From the NCBI RefSeq assembly GCF_028716865.1, contig NZ_JAQUOY010000002.1, positions 1-64,000 of the forward strand: a stretch of DNA of 64,000 nt, in the 5' to 3' direction. The position numbers and the translations under genes were made by a program. Below the pieces are notes generated by a model, which saw nothing but the letters and a program-made list of their open reading frames with translations, did no database searches and had not been told where the DNA came from. The number at the start of each line of letters is the position of its first letter. Position 1 is the stretch's first letter. The DNA is from Candidatus Methylomirabilis sp. (GTDB lineage: Bacteria > Methylomirabilota > Methylomirabilia > Methylomirabilales > Methylomirabilaceae). Of the stretch, positions 9,120-17,697 are shown in pieces.

Positions 9120-9135
9120 TGGCACACGGCTTGCT
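9120..9135 (+). promoter_or_regulatory. Sigma-54 promoter for the flgF-flgL operon
   Basis: TGGCACACGGCTTGCT fits the -24/-12 consensus, with GG at 9121-9122 and GC at 9133-9134. It is 73 bases before flgF. This is a strong match and implies that rod, ring and hook-junction genes depend on RpoN plus an NtrC-type activator, two of which are encoded at 53133 and 58648. Confidence 0.88.
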
Positions 9136-9207
9136 TCATCCTAAGGCAGGTACGTAAACAGGGAGTAGAAGTCGTCGGATCTGCAATCTCGCGATGGAGA
9201 CGATACG

Positions 9208-9945
9208 ATGGTGAGTGGGCTGTACACGGCAGCGTCCGGCATGGTGGCTCAGATGGCAAAGATGGAGGTGTTGTCGCAGAACCTCGCGAATGCGGGAACC
9301 CCCGGGTTCAAAGGCAATCTCCAGATCATCGAAGAAGGGGCCAGGGGACCTCTCCAACCCGCCTTCCTGACAGAGGGGCTTCAGACTGGTCCTCGACCGG
9401 TCAGGATCGGTCGCCGCGTGACCGATTTTGGCCGCGGCCTGATCCGGCAGACTGAGAACCCGATGGACCTGGCCAACAGCGGTTCCGGCTACTTTGTTGT
9501 GGAGACGCCGCGAGGGACGCGCTACACCCGGGCCGGCAATTTCGCTATCGACGCGAACAGGTATCTTCAGACCCTGGATGGGGACCGCGTTCAGGGTAAG
9601 AAAGGGGCGATTCAGCTTCCGGACGGACGATTTTCAGTGGACAGCAGTGGGCGGATCCTGGTGGCAGGACGGGAGGTTGATCGCCTGCGAATCGTCGATC
9701 CCGACCCCGCTACCCTTATCCGGGAAGGCGGCAGCCTCTTTACCCTCAAGCCGAGCGCCCCGGAGCCCCCCACTGGGGAAAAGGCCGAGATCCGTCAAGG
9801 ATTCCTGGAAGGATCGAACGTTGATGCAGCCAGTGCGCTGATGCAGGTCATGGTATCGCTTCGCGCATCGGAGGCCTATCAGAAGGCAATTCAGGCGCTT
9901 GACCAAAGCCTGAGCCTGGCGGCTGGGGAGTTAGGCAGGATATAG
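9208..9945 (+). CDS. flgF: Flagellar proximal rod protein FlgF
   Basis: FlgF is a proximal rod subunit exported by the flagellar type III system. The 245-residue protein begins with the rod/hook signature LYTAASGMVAQMAKMEVLSQ followed by NLANAGTPGFK. The middle holds GYFVVETPRGTRYTRAGNF, and the C-terminal DASALMQVMVSLRASEAYQ motif is typical of FlgE/F/G. It lies directly upstream of the longer flgG, which supports the assignment over flgG itself. GGAGACG sits 12 bases before the ATG. Its stop codon lies inside a dispersed palindrome. Confidence 0.93.
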   Translation: MVSGLYTAASGMVAQMAKMEVLSQNLANAGTPGFKGNLQIIEEGARGPLQPAFLTEGLQTGPRPVRIGRRVTDFGRGLIRQTENPMDLANSGSGYFVVETPRGTRYTRAGNFAIDANRYLQTLDGDRVQGKKGAIQLPDGRFSVDSSGRILVAGREVDRLRIVDPDPATLIREGGSLFTLKPSAPEPPTGEKAEIRQGFLEGSNVDAASALMQVMVSLRASEAYQKAIQALDQSLSLAAGELGRI

Positions 9946-10025
9946 GCTGAAGGCTGAAGGAGGATAGGCTGAAGGGGAACCACCTAAGAGTCTTCAGCCT
10001 TCAGCCTAAACACCTGAGTAGTTAC
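9942..10025. repeat. Dispersed intergenic palindrome, family 1, copy C
   Basis: The right arm CACCTGAGTAGTTAC (10011-10025) is the exact reverse complement of the left arm of copy A (GTAACTACTCAGGTG). Internal arms are repeats of GGCTGAAG facing CTTCAGCC. The outer left arm is missing because the element abuts flgF, whose TAG stop (9943-9945) falls within it. The element fills the flgF-flgG spacer. Confidence 0.75.
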
Positions 10026-10050
10026 GAACGCTAAACACGGAGGAAATCCA

Positions 10051-10839
10051 ATGATTCGAGCATTGTTCAGTGCCGCAGCCGGGATGCAGGCCCAGCAACT
10101 TAACCTGGACAACATTGCGAACAACCTGGCCAACGTGAATACGGCCGGGTTCAAGCGAAGCCGCATCGATTTTCAGGACCTGTTCTACCAGACGTATCGG
10201 CCCGCGGGGGCTTCTACAGCAAGCGGCGCGGAGATCCCGGTCGGTATCCAGGTCGGCCACGGGAGCAAGCCGGTAGCAACCCAACGGATCTACGTCCAGG
10301 GCGATCCGCAGCAGACCGAGAACCCACTCGACTTGATGATCGAGGGTGACGGGTTCTTTCAGGTCCTGCGGCCTGATGGGACGATTGCCTATACCCGCGC
10401 CGGTGGCTTCAAGCGTGATGCCAACGGGCGGGTCGTGACATCTGACGGCTTCGCACTGCAGCCCGAGGTATCGATCCCCGCGCAGGCGATGAGTGTCCAT
10501 GTCGGTTCTGACGGTATCGTGTCGGCGACCATCCCCGGGCAGACTGCCAGCCAACAGATCGGGACGATCGAACTCAGTCGTTTCATCAACCCGGCCGGTC
10601 TGCAGAGCGCGGGTCGAAACCTCTTCCTGGCAACGTCTGCCTCCGGCGACCCGACTAGCGGCGCCCCTGGGACCCAGGGTCTAGGAACAATCGGCCAAGG
10701 GTTTCTGGAGCTCTCCAACGTCAAGGTGGTGGAGGAGATGGTGAATCTCATCATGAGCCAGCGAGCCTATGAGGCCGGATCAAAGGCGGTCCAGGCGGCC
10801 GACGAGATGCTCCAGGTCTCCAACAACATCAGGAGATAA
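10051..10839 (+). CDS. flgG: Flagellar distal rod protein FlgG
   Basis: FlgG forms the distal rod that crosses the P and L rings. The 262-residue length is typical. The N-terminal motif LFSAAAGMQAQQLNLDNIAN is followed by NLANVNTAGFKRSR. A central stretch has GDGFFQV and YTRAGGF, and the C-terminus has FLELSNVKVVEEMVNLI and QRAYEAGSKAVQ. A strong GGAGG lies nine bases before the ATG. The gene ends at the flgA start (TAATG overlap). Confidence 0.97.
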   Translation: MIRALFSAAAGMQAQQLNLDNIANNLANVNTAGFKRSRIDFQDLFYQTYRPAGASTASGAEIPVGIQVGHGSKPVATQRIYVQGDPQQTENPLDLMIEGDGFFQVLRPDGTIAYTRAGGFKRDANGRVVTSDGFALQPEVSIPAQAMSVHVGSDGIVSATIPGQTASQQIGTIELSRFINPAGLQSAGRNLFLATSASGDPTSGAPGTQGLGTIGQGFLELSNVKVVEEMVNLIMSQRAYEAGSKAVQAADEMLQVSNNIRR

Positions 10840-11885
10840 TGGGTGTGATGTCCGGGGCACAAGGTTCGAGAGTCACTGAGAACTGGCCAGCAGGAATGGG
10901 TGCCGTACTGCTGGCGATCGTGATTGCCATCGCGCCGCCGGCTCAGGCGCGACAAGGCATCCCCGTTGAGAATACGGCGGTTACCCCTCGGGCGGTGATA
11001 AGGGTGAGAGAGTCAGCCACAGTGCAGGGCAAGGAGATCTTCCTCAAAGATATTGCCGAGATTGCTTCGTCGAACCGGTCGTTAGCAGACGCGCTTGAGG
11101 ACCTTCCGGTCGGACAGGCGCCGCCGCCGGGTCTCACCAGGACGTTTGATCCCGAACTGATCGTGATCAAGCTGCGCCAGTACAAGATCGACCCCACCGG
11201 TATCCGGATCGAGTCGCCTCACGCAGTAGTGATTGCGGGAGCGCATCGCATCATTGGGAGCGACGCGCTCTTCCAGGCCGCCAAGTCGGCGGTCCTCAGA
11301 GGGCGGGAGGGGGAACTGGAACAGATCACCGTTCGTCCTGATACCCTCCCGCCGGACCTCGTGGTGCCGCCCGGAGAGATTGAGCTTCTGGCCAGGCCTC
11401 GTCCGACGTCGGTCGGGTTCGGGCCGATCCAGGTCGCTGTGGAGGCTTGGGTCGATGGACGACTCTACCGGACGATGTCGCTCACCCTTCGGTTATCGCT
11501 CATGCGCGAGGTGGTGGTCGCGAGCTACCCTCTACCCCGTCATGCGGTGGTGAAGACGACGGATGTGCGTCTCGAGCGGCGGGACATCGGTCTGGTCCAG
11601 CATGAGCCGCTTCAGGACCTCGCGCTGGTCGTAGGCCGGAGAACGACCCGAATGTTGGCTATGGGGGACGTGGTGGCCTCCGATGCGGTGGAACTGCCGC
11701 CGCTCATTCAGAAAGGGGATGTCGTCAACGTGATGGTCGAGACTCCGGGTCTCCTCGTGACGGCCAAAGGCATTGCCCAGGAGGGGGGGAAGGTCGGACA
11801 GCTCGTTCGGGTAAAAAATACGGCTTCAGGCCGAGAGGTCCTCGGGAAAGTGGAGAGCGATAAGACGGTCCGGGTCGGGTTGTAG
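10839..11885 (+). CDS. flgA: Flagellar basal body P-ring formation chaperone FlgA
   Basis: FlgA is a periplasmic chaperone for P-ring assembly by FlgI. The 348-residue precursor has an N-terminal hydrophobic signal segment (AVLLAIVIAIAPPAQA, ending near residue 38). A long middle part is followed by a SAF-type C-terminal domain from about residue 220: ASYPLPRHAVVKTTDVRLER, GRRTTRMLAMGDVV and GDVVNVMVETPGLLV. It is longer than enteric FlgA (about 220), as in deltaproteobacterial homologues. The start overlaps the flgG stop; an ATG at 10848 is an alternative. Confidence 0.92.
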   Translation: MGVMSGAQGSRVTENWPAGMGAVLLAIVIAIAPPAQARQGIPVENTAVTPRAVIRVRESATVQGKEIFLKDIAEIASSNRSLADALEDLPVGQAPPPGLTRTFDPELIVIKLRQYKIDPTGIRIESPHAVVIAGAHRIIGSDALFQAAKSAVLRGREGELEQITVRPDTLPPDLVVPPGEIELLARPRPTSVGFGPIQVAVEAWVDGRLYRTMSLTLRLSLMREVVVASYPLPRHAVVKTTDVRLERRDIGLVQHEPLQDLALVVGRRTTRMLAMGDVVASDAVELPPLIQKGDVVNVMVETPGLLVTAKGIAQEGGKVGQLVRVKNTASGREVLGKVESDKTVRVGL

Positions 11886-11905
11886 GGAAGGGAGGCGCAA
11901 TCGGC

Positions 11906-12502
11906 ATGAACAAGTGGATCGCGGCCTCTGCGAGCGGGTTTCTGATCCTCATGCTGGCAGGGAAGTCTTCCGGGGAGTCGCTCTGGCGTGATATCGGGCC
12001 CGGTTTCCTCTTCATTGACAGCAAGGCTCGACATGCGGGTGACATCGTCACGGTCCTGGTGACGGAATCGAGCGCCCTCAATCGCCAGGCCGAGACCAAC
12101 ACCAAGAAGGAGTCTACCAATTCCGCTAATCTATCCAGCCTCTTCGGACTGCCATTGGGGGACAAGACGAAATATGCCTTCGAAGGCACAAACGAGCACA
12201 AAGGATCGGGGTCTGTCACCCGGAGCGACGAGGTGACGGCTAAGGTGGCGGCGCGGGTGGTCAAGGTGCTGCCGAGCGGCAATCTGATCATTGAAGGCCG
12301 CCGAGCGGTCCTGGCCAACGACGAGACCCAATATCTGGCCGTCAGTGGGATGGTCCGTCCGGAGGACATCACCCCTGCCAACACGATCCTATCAACACAG
12401 GTCGCCGACGCGGAGATCGTTCTTGAAGGAAAGGGCGCGCTGGCGGAGAAACAGCGTCCCGGCCTCCTGAACCGGTTCGCCGATTGGCTATTCCTGTACT
12501 GA
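11906..12502 (+). CDS. flgH: Flagellar L-ring protein FlgH without a lipobox
   Basis: FlgH forms the outer-membrane L ring. The 198-residue protein shows the family motifs SLWRD, HAGDIVTVLVTE, VVKVLPSGNLIIEG and VSGMVRPEDITPANTI. A hydrophobic signal (GFLILMLAG) is present, but there is no cysteine anywhere in the protein. The usual lipoprotein processing site is therefore absent and the ring protein is probably not lipidated. It is followed by flgI, whose ATG lies 11 bases after the flgH stop. Confidence 0.94.
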   Translation: MNKWIAASASGFLILMLAGKSSGESLWRDIGPGFLFIDSKARHAGDIVTVLVTESSALNRQAETNTKKESTNSANLSSLFGLPLGDKTKYAFEGTNEHKGSGSVTRSDEVTAKVAARVVKVLPSGNLIIEGRRAVLANDETQYLAVSGMVRPEDITPANTILSTQVADAEIVLEGKGALAEKQRPGLLNRFADWLFLY

Positions 12503-12513
12503 GGCTATGGGAT

Positions 12514-13644
12514 ATGCTCGCGCGATCGCTGGTCGACTTTAGGCGACTTGTTGCTTCAGTCCTGATGATGTTCGCGGTGGCGGCCCTGCCGGCTGCGGCC
12601 ATGGCCGAGGCGAGGATCAAGGATATCGCCAAAGTCCAAGGGGTCCGGGAGAACGAGCTGTTTGGATACGGCTTGGTGGTTGGGCTCGCCGGGACGGGGG
12701 ACAGGGCACAGGTCACCTTTACGATCCAGGCTGTGGTGAGCATGCTCAAGAAGCTTGGGATTACCATACCGGCAGAGCGCCTCACGCTGAAAAACGTGGC
12801 AGCGGTCATGGTGACGGCGAAGCTACCGCCATTCGCAAAGGGGGGAAGTACCCTGGACGTGACGGTCTCGTCAGTGGGGGACGCAACCAATCTGCAGGGT
12901 GGTACCCTGTTGCTCACCCCCCTTCAGGCCGCCGACGGTCAGGTCTATGCTGTCGCGCAGGGCCCGATTTCGATCGGGGGGTTTAACTTCGAGGCGGGAG
13001 GGGCAGGCGAGAAGATCCAGAAAAACCATCCGACCGTCGGCAGAGTCCCCAATGGCGCGATCGTGGAGCGGGAGTCGTCCACGGATTTTCTGAAGGCCAA
13101 ACAGCTCTTGCTTGTGCTCAACAACCCCGATTTCACGACGGCTCTCCGCATGGCCCAGGCAGTCGAGAAATCGCTTGGGGCTGAAACCAGGGCGAAGGAC
13201 GCCTCTACGGTTGAGATCCGGGTTCCCGACTCGTATCTGTCCAATCCGGTCGAACTGATCGCCGCCGTCGAGAAGGTGAGCCTGGTGCCTGACATGTCGG
13301 CGAAGGTTGTGGTCAACGAGCGAACGGGGACGATCATCATGGGCAGTCAGGTACGCATTTCCACAGTGGCTGTCGCCCACGGCGCCCTCAGCGTGCAGAT
13401 CCGGGCGGAGCAACAGGTGTCTCAGCCGGCCCCTCTCTCTCAAGGTAAAACGACCGTCGTCTCTCAGACCGAACTGGAAGTCCACGAGGGCAAGAACCGT
13501 TTTAACCTCGTCGATGAGGCCGTCAGCATCGGGGATCTGGTCAAGGCGCTCAACGCCCTGGGGGTCACGCCGCGGGATATCATTGCGGTCCTGCAGGCGA
13601 TCAAGGCGGCAGGCGCGTTGCAGGGCGAAATAGAAATTCTGTAA
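12514..13644 (+). CDS. flgI: Flagellar P-ring protein FlgI
   Basis: FlgI assembles into the periplasmic P ring around the rod. About 376 residues, with a signal peptide (VASVLMMFAVAALPAAAMA), then ARIKDIAKVQGVRENELFGY and GLVVGLAGTGD, the family hallmark. Later segments include NAAVVMV-like NVAAVMVTAKLPPFAKGG and RTGTIIMGSQVRIS. ATG 12514 with GAGG nine bases upstream is preferred over the upstream in-frame TTG at 12484, which would overlap flgH. Length and motifs are ordinary. Confidence 0.96.
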   Translation: MLARSLVDFRRLVASVLMMFAVAALPAAAMAEARIKDIAKVQGVRENELFGYGLVVGLAGTGDRAQVTFTIQAVVSMLKKLGITIPAERLTLKNVAAVMVTAKLPPFAKGGSTLDVTVSSVGDATNLQGGTLLLTPLQAADGQVYAVAQGPISIGGFNFEAGGAGEKIQKNHPTVGRVPNGAIVERESSTDFLKAKQLLLVLNNPDFTTALRMAQAVEKSLGAETRAKDASTVEIRVPDSYLSNPVELIAAVEKVSLVPDMSAKVVVNERTGTIIMGSQVRISTVAVAHGALSVQIRAEQQVSQPAPLSQGKTTVVSQTELEVHEGKNRFNLVDEAVSIGDLVKALNALGVTPRDIIAVLQAIKAAGALQGEIEIL

Positions 13645-13675
13645 CGTACTGAACACTCGAAACTGAAAACTCAAA

Positions 13676-14083
13676 ATGGAACTCACTGGGATATCACCGG
13701 GACCGCATGCCGCGCAACAACCTGCGCGGCCGACAGAGCAGAAGCTCAAGGAAGTAGCCCAGGAATTTGAGGCGATCTTGATCGCCTCACTCCTTAAGGA
13801 GGCGCGACCGAGTGGGCAGGCTACTCCTCTTGCCGGCGGGCTCTCGCACGATCTCTACCAGCAGTTGTTCACCGATGAGGTCGCCAAGGCGATCGCCCGC
13901 AGTGGGGGTATCGGTGTTGGGAAGATGCTGGAGCGGCAATTGCGTGGGATGCTTCAGGCCCAGGACCCTGTGGTGAGCCTGTTGAATTCACACGAAAATC
14001 AGCTCAAGGCGCCCTCGCAACCTGCCGATTCTACTAAAAGAGGGGGACATGGGGTCTCCCCGCTTGAAGGAGTACGACGGTGA
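13676..14083 (+). CDS. flgJ: Rod-binding protein FlgJ, N-terminal domain only
   Basis: The 135-residue protein matches the rod-binding (capping) domain of FlgJ: LKEVAQEFEAILIASLLKEA, LSHDLYQQLFTDEVAKAIA and GGIGVGKMLERQL. The muramidase domain of enterobacterial FlgJ is absent, as is usual in deltaproteobacteria and relatives, so peptidoglycan would be opened by another enzyme. It overlaps the start of flgM by four bases (GTGA). Confidence 0.9.
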   Translation: MELTGISPGPHAAQQPARPTEQKLKEVAQEFEAILIASLLKEARPSGQATPLAGGLSHDLYQQLFTDEVAKAIARSGGIGVGKMLERQLRGMLQAQDPVVSLLNSHENQLKAPSQPADSTKRGGHGVSPLEGVRR

Positions 14084-14388
14084 AAATCGAAAACCGTAGT
14101 GACAACACAAATATCAATCCCCACCTTAACCGCGTTCAGGATGCAGCGGAGCGGTCAGAGTCGAAGGAGCCTACCCCGGCTCGTGAGGCGTCCGCCGATC
14201 GCGTCGAACTTTCGGGGGCAGCGAGGGCACTGCAGCAGGCTCGGCAGCTTTTAGCCGCCTCGCCAGAGGTCCGCCTCGAAAAGGTGACTGAGCTTAAGAG
14301 CCTGATCCAGAAGGGGGCGTACAACGTGAGGGGTGAGGCGGTCGCCGCAAAGATGCTCGGGCAGGGGCTGTTTGATCAGCTTGTCTAG
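14080..14388 (+). CDS. flgM: Anti-sigma-28 factor FlgM
   Basis: FlgM holds sigma-28 (FliA) inactive until it is exported through the finished hook. The 102-residue protein has a disordered, charged N-terminus and the sequence DRVELSGAARALQQARQLL. The C-terminal helix region is VRLEKVTELKSLIQKGAYNV and then EAVAAKMLGQGL, the sigma-28-binding signature. The start is GTG at 14080, overlapping flgJ. It stands between flgJ and flgN-flgK-flgL, where the hook checkpoint is expected. No fliA is in this window. Confidence 0.92.
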   Translation: MKIENRSDNTNINPHLNRVQDAAERSESKEPTPAREASADRVELSGAARALQQARQLLAASPEVRLEKVTELKSLIQKGAYNVRGEAVAAKMLGQGLFDQLV

Positions 14389-14398
14389 CGCGATGGGG

Positions 14399-14458
14399 AG
14401 CTGATAGCGATCAGCAAGCAGCCTTCAGCTATGAGTTGATAGCCGAAAGCTGATAGCT
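14399..14458. repeat. Intergenic palindromic repeat, family 2 (copy between flgM and flgN)
   Basis: The spacer reads AGCTGATAGCGATCAGC, then CAGCCTTCAGCTATGAG and GATAGCCGAAAGCTGATAGC. These are several inverted copies of AGCTGAT/ATCAGCT able to fold on themselves. Similar words recur at 5238 and 60928. No coding potential. Confidence 0.5.
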
Positions 14459-14465
14459 TCAAAAA

Positions 14466-14978
14466 ATGTTATCACAGGTGATGATGCTGCTGGAAGATGT
14501 GGCTCAAGTACTCGGGCAAGAGACCGAGAAGTACGAGGCGCTGCTCCGACTCCTCCGTCAGGAGAGGGGCCTGATCGTCGATGGCAACCTTCAGGCGCTG
14601 TCCGAGTTAGTGAAGCGGAAAGAGACCCTGGTGCTTGAACTGAAGATCTTACAAGAAGCCCGCCTTGCCCTGATGACCAAGGTGAGCGCCATGTACGGCA
14701 TTCCCATGGTGGAATTGACCCTCTTCCGCCTCGCCGATCTCGTCCCCGCCTCGCATGCGACATCATACCGGGCGCTCCTGAATCGGCTGGCCTTTCTCGC
14801 GACAAGGCTGGTGGAGGACAATGACTGGAACACAGCGCTGCTGGATCGGTCGGTCGCGTATGTCAGGGGTTCGCTGTCGTTTCTCACGTCGGCGGTGACC
14901 CCCGTCCCGCTTTATCAAGGGGATGGTAGTGTCGCGGCCCAGTCGCCGCCATTTTCGACAGTGAACAGCCAGGTCTGA
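14466..14978 (+). CDS. flgN: Flagellar export chaperone FlgN
   Basis: FlgN is the cytoplasmic chaperone that delivers the hook-junction proteins FlgK and FlgL to the export gate. The 170-residue protein is almost wholly helical: VLGQETEKYEALLRLLRQER, DGNLQALSELVKRKETLVL and RLVEDNDWNTALLDRSVAYV. Length, heptad character and position immediately before flgK support the call. Sequence similarity in this family is low, so context carries much weight. Confidence 0.82.
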   Translation: MLSQVMMLLEDVAQVLGQETEKYEALLRLLRQERGLIVDGNLQALSELVKRKETLVLELKILQEARLALMTKVSAMYGIPMVELTLFRLADLVPASHATSYRALLNRLAFLATRLVEDNDWNTALLDRSVAYVRGSLSFLTSAVTPVPLYQGDGSVAAQSPPFSTVNSQV

Positions 14979-14990
14979 GGAGAATCACGC

Positions 14991-16712
14991 GTGATCAGCC
15001 TCTTGGCATCCCTTACGATGGCCAGAAAGGCGCTCCAGGCGCAGCAGGCGGCGATCCAGACTACCGGCCACAACATTGCCAATGCCAACACCCCAGGCTA
15101 CACCCGGCAGCGCGTAGACATGGCACCCACGATACCGTTTTCGTTGGGTCAGGCGGGTTTGCTGGGAACCGGCGTGGATATCAAGGAGGTTACCAGACTC
15201 CGAGACCTGCTGCTGGATAGCCAGTTCAGGGACGCGCACCAGGCCCTTGGTCAACAGGAGGCGGAGGAGGCGACCCTGACACAGATTCAGGGGCTGGTCG
15301 GCGAGCCGTCCGACAACGGCCTCGCCAACGCCATGTCGGCGCTCTTCGCATCGTTCCAGGACTTGGCCAACAACCCGACCGATCTCGCGGTTCGGACTGT
15401 GGTCCGCGACAAGGCCCGTGCGCTGGCGGACCAATTTCACCGCCTGGACGACGGGCTTGAGAGCCTCAAGGTCGATCTCAATAACGAGATTCAGGTGGAC
15501 GTCAAACAGGTTAATGGACTGGCTCAACAGATTGCCGACTTGAACCGACAGATCGCGATGTCTGAGGGTGAGGGCGGGATGGCCAACGACCTGCGGGATC
15601 AGCGGGATCAGGCGTTGGATGACCTCTCGAAGCTCGTGAGCGGGTCTGTGGTCGAGGAAACCGGCGGCCAGGTCCGGGTGACGGTCGGAGGTGGGCTGAC
15701 GCTTGTCGATGGGCAGACCAGTGTGCCGATTGTGGCGCAGGCCTTTAACGCTGCTGATCCGACCTACCCCGACAGTCTCCGCCTGTTCCTCGGCGGCAAC
15801 CTGATGACGCCTGGCGGTGGGAGGCTGGCTGGGTTGCTCAACTCCAGGAACTCCGCCACCGGTTTCGTCAAGGGGTTTCAGTCTGAGTTGGATGCCATGG
15901 CGAAGAACCTTATTCTGGAGATCAACCGGCTGCACGCGAGCGGGATTGGCCTCCAGGGATTGAGTACGCTTACGAGTGAGAACGCCGTGGCAAGTCCGAC
16001 GACGGCCCTGAATGCGGCAGGCCTCCCCTTCACGCCGACGGACGGCACCTTCAAGGTGTTCGTGTACAACTCCAGCGGAGTGGTGACAGCCTCTGGGACA
16101 ATCACCGTTACCGCGGGGACCACTACACTTACCACCCTGGCTACCGCGATTAGTGGAGTGGGAGGTCTTACGGCAACTGTGGGGGCTGGCAACAAGCTCA
16201 CCATCACGGCGCCCGCAGGTGGAACGTTCACACTGACCGCCGATACCAGCGATACCCTGGTGGCGCTGGGTCTGCACGGCTTGCTCAGCGGCAATGATGC
16301 GCAGACTATCGCGGTGAGCAACTCGATCCAGGCGGATGCCCGAATGATTGCGGCGGCCACGCCGAACTTGACGTCGGGCCTCTTCGACCCTGGAGACAAC
16401 AGCAATGCGCTGGCGCTCGCCCAGCTTCCGAACAACTCAATAGCTTCGCTGTCAAATAGCACTTTTAGCGGGTACCTGAGCAACCTCGTCAGCGACCTCG
16501 CCGAGCAGGAGGCAGGCGCGAAGCGGTCAGTCAACCTGGGTACGACGGTGGCAGACTCCTTGACCAGCCGCCGGGACCAGGCCTCTGGGGTCTCCTTGGA
16601 CGAGGAGATGACCAATCTGATTCGCTTCCAGAAGGCGTATGAGGCAGCGGCCCATTTTACCACCGTGGTGAACGACTTGTTGGGGACGCTGATAAATCAG
16701 CTCGGCCGTTAG
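14991..16712 (+). CDS. flgK: Flagellar hook-associated protein 1, FlgK
   Basis: FlgK is the first hook-filament junction protein. The 573-residue protein has the N-terminal motif SLTMARKALQAQQAAIQTTG followed by HNIANANTPGYTRQRV, and the C-terminal EEMTNLIRFQKAYEAAAHFT, which form the D0 coiled coil. The central domain (about 320-450) contains Thr/Ala/Gly-rich segments of the flagellin hook IN type. GTG at 14991 is the start; AGGAG lies nine bases upstream. The order flgN-flgK-flgL is conserved. Confidence 0.95.
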   Translation: MISLLASLTMARKALQAQQAAIQTTGHNIANANTPGYTRQRVDMAPTIPFSLGQAGLLGTGVDIKEVTRLRDLLLDSQFRDAHQALGQQEAEEATLTQIQGLVGEPSDNGLANAMSALFASFQDLANNPTDLAVRTVVRDKARALADQFHRLDDGLESLKVDLNNEIQVDVKQVNGLAQQIADLNRQIAMSEGEGGMANDLRDQRDQALDDLSKLVSGSVVEETGGQVRVTVGGGLTLVDGQTSVPIVAQAFNAADPTYPDSLRLFLGGNLMTPGGGRLAGLLNSRNSATGFVKGFQSELDAMAKNLILEINRLHASGIGLQGLSTLTSENAVASPTTALNAAGLPFTPTDGTFKVFVYNSSGVVTASGTITVTAGTTTLTTLATAISGVGGLTATVGAGNKLTITAPAGGTFTLTADTSDTLVALGLHGLLSGNDAQTIAVSNSIQADARMIAAATPNLTSGLFDPGDNSNALALAQLPNNSIASLSNSTFSGYLSNLVSDLAEQEAGAKRSVNLGTTVADSLTSRRDQASGVSLDEEMTNLIRFQKAYEAAAHFTTVVNDLLGTLINQLGR

Positions 16713-16761
16713 CGATGGCTGGCGTTTGACCGAGAGCCGAGATGGAGATAGAGAGACGTCG

Positions 16762-17688
16762 ATGCGCATCACAAGCAATACGATCTTCCACCAGTTGACG
16801 GCCGATATCAATAGATCTGCCAATCGCCTGTTCGAACTGCAGCGTCAGGTGGCCAGCTCAAAACGGATGGCGACCGCCTCAGACGATCCGATCGGCGCCG
16901 GCTTGGCCGTCTCTCTCCATGAATCGTTGGCGCAGCTCCTGCAAGCCCAGCGCAACGCTGATCAAGCCGAGGCCAGGCTGCAGGCGTCACAGGGGGTATT
17001 GACGGACATCCTCTCGGAGCTCGGCGATGTGAAGGACCTGGCCTTTCGGGGCGTCGATGGCGCCCTGACCGACTCAGACCGGCAGAACCTGGCCACTCAG
17101 GTGAACCAGAAGCTGGAGCAGTTGCTGGCCGACGCCAACGCGCGTTCGATAGACGGCTACCTCTTCGGCGGAACGCAGACCAGTGTGGCCCCTTTTACCG
17201 CCACTCGCAATGCCAACGGCGACATCACCGCCGTCTCGGCCAATTCCTTGGGAACGGGGATCGCCGGCCAAGTGGACGCCTCACTCCCCAGCGGGTTGAC
17301 CGTCGTGGTCAATGTCCCCGGCTCGACGGTTCTCACCTCGACCTCTCCCCAAACGGTGGATATCTTTCCGCTGTTGATCGCGGTCCGTGATCAATTGAGG
17401 GCGGGTAATGTCGCGGGCGTTGAGTTGAACCTGACCAATCTCGATACCGCCGTCGATCAGGTGCGTGTCGTCAGCGCTGATGTCGGCTCCAGGATCGGCC
17501 GCATACGCGACATCCAACAGCGGTCGCAAAGCGACCTGCTCACCCTCCGAGGTCGGCTCTCAAAGATCGAGGACACCGACATCGCTGAGGCCTCCATCGA
17601 GTTCCAGCAGGCGCAGAATGTTTATCAGGCGGCTCTGGCAGCGGCCTCTAAGGTTGTGCAGATCAACCTTATCGATTTCCTGCGATAG
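16762..17688 (+). CDS. flgL: Flagellar hook-associated protein 3, FlgL
   Basis: FlgL joins FlgK to the filament and resembles flagellin. The 308-residue protein has MRITSNTIFHQLTADINRSA, QVASSKRMATASDDPIGAG and C-terminal EASIEFQQAQNVYQAALAAA, which pair as the D0/D1 helices. ATG 16762, preceded by GAGATAGAGAGA, is chosen because the family consistently starts MRI(S/T); an upstream extension to 16726 has no support. fliW follows nine bases later. Confidence 0.95.
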   Translation: MRITSNTIFHQLTADINRSANRLFELQRQVASSKRMATASDDPIGAGLAVSLHESLAQLLQAQRNADQAEARLQASQGVLTDILSELGDVKDLAFRGVDGALTDSDRQNLATQVNQKLEQLLADANARSIDGYLFGGTQTSVAPFTATRNANGDITAVSANSLGTGIAGQVDASLPSGLTVVVNVPGSTVLTSTSPQTVDIFPLLIAVRDQLRAGNVAGVELNLTNLDTAVDQVRVVSADVGSRIGRIRDIQQRSQSDLLTLRGRLSKIEDTDIAEASIEFQQAQNVYQAALAAASKVVQINLIDFLR

Positions 17689-17697
17689 CATCGGGCG

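Noticed and set aside
14985-16277. 430-codon minus-strand frame opposite flgK
   Set aside because: Shadow of flgK; no recognisable domain and no promoter or ribosome-binding site.
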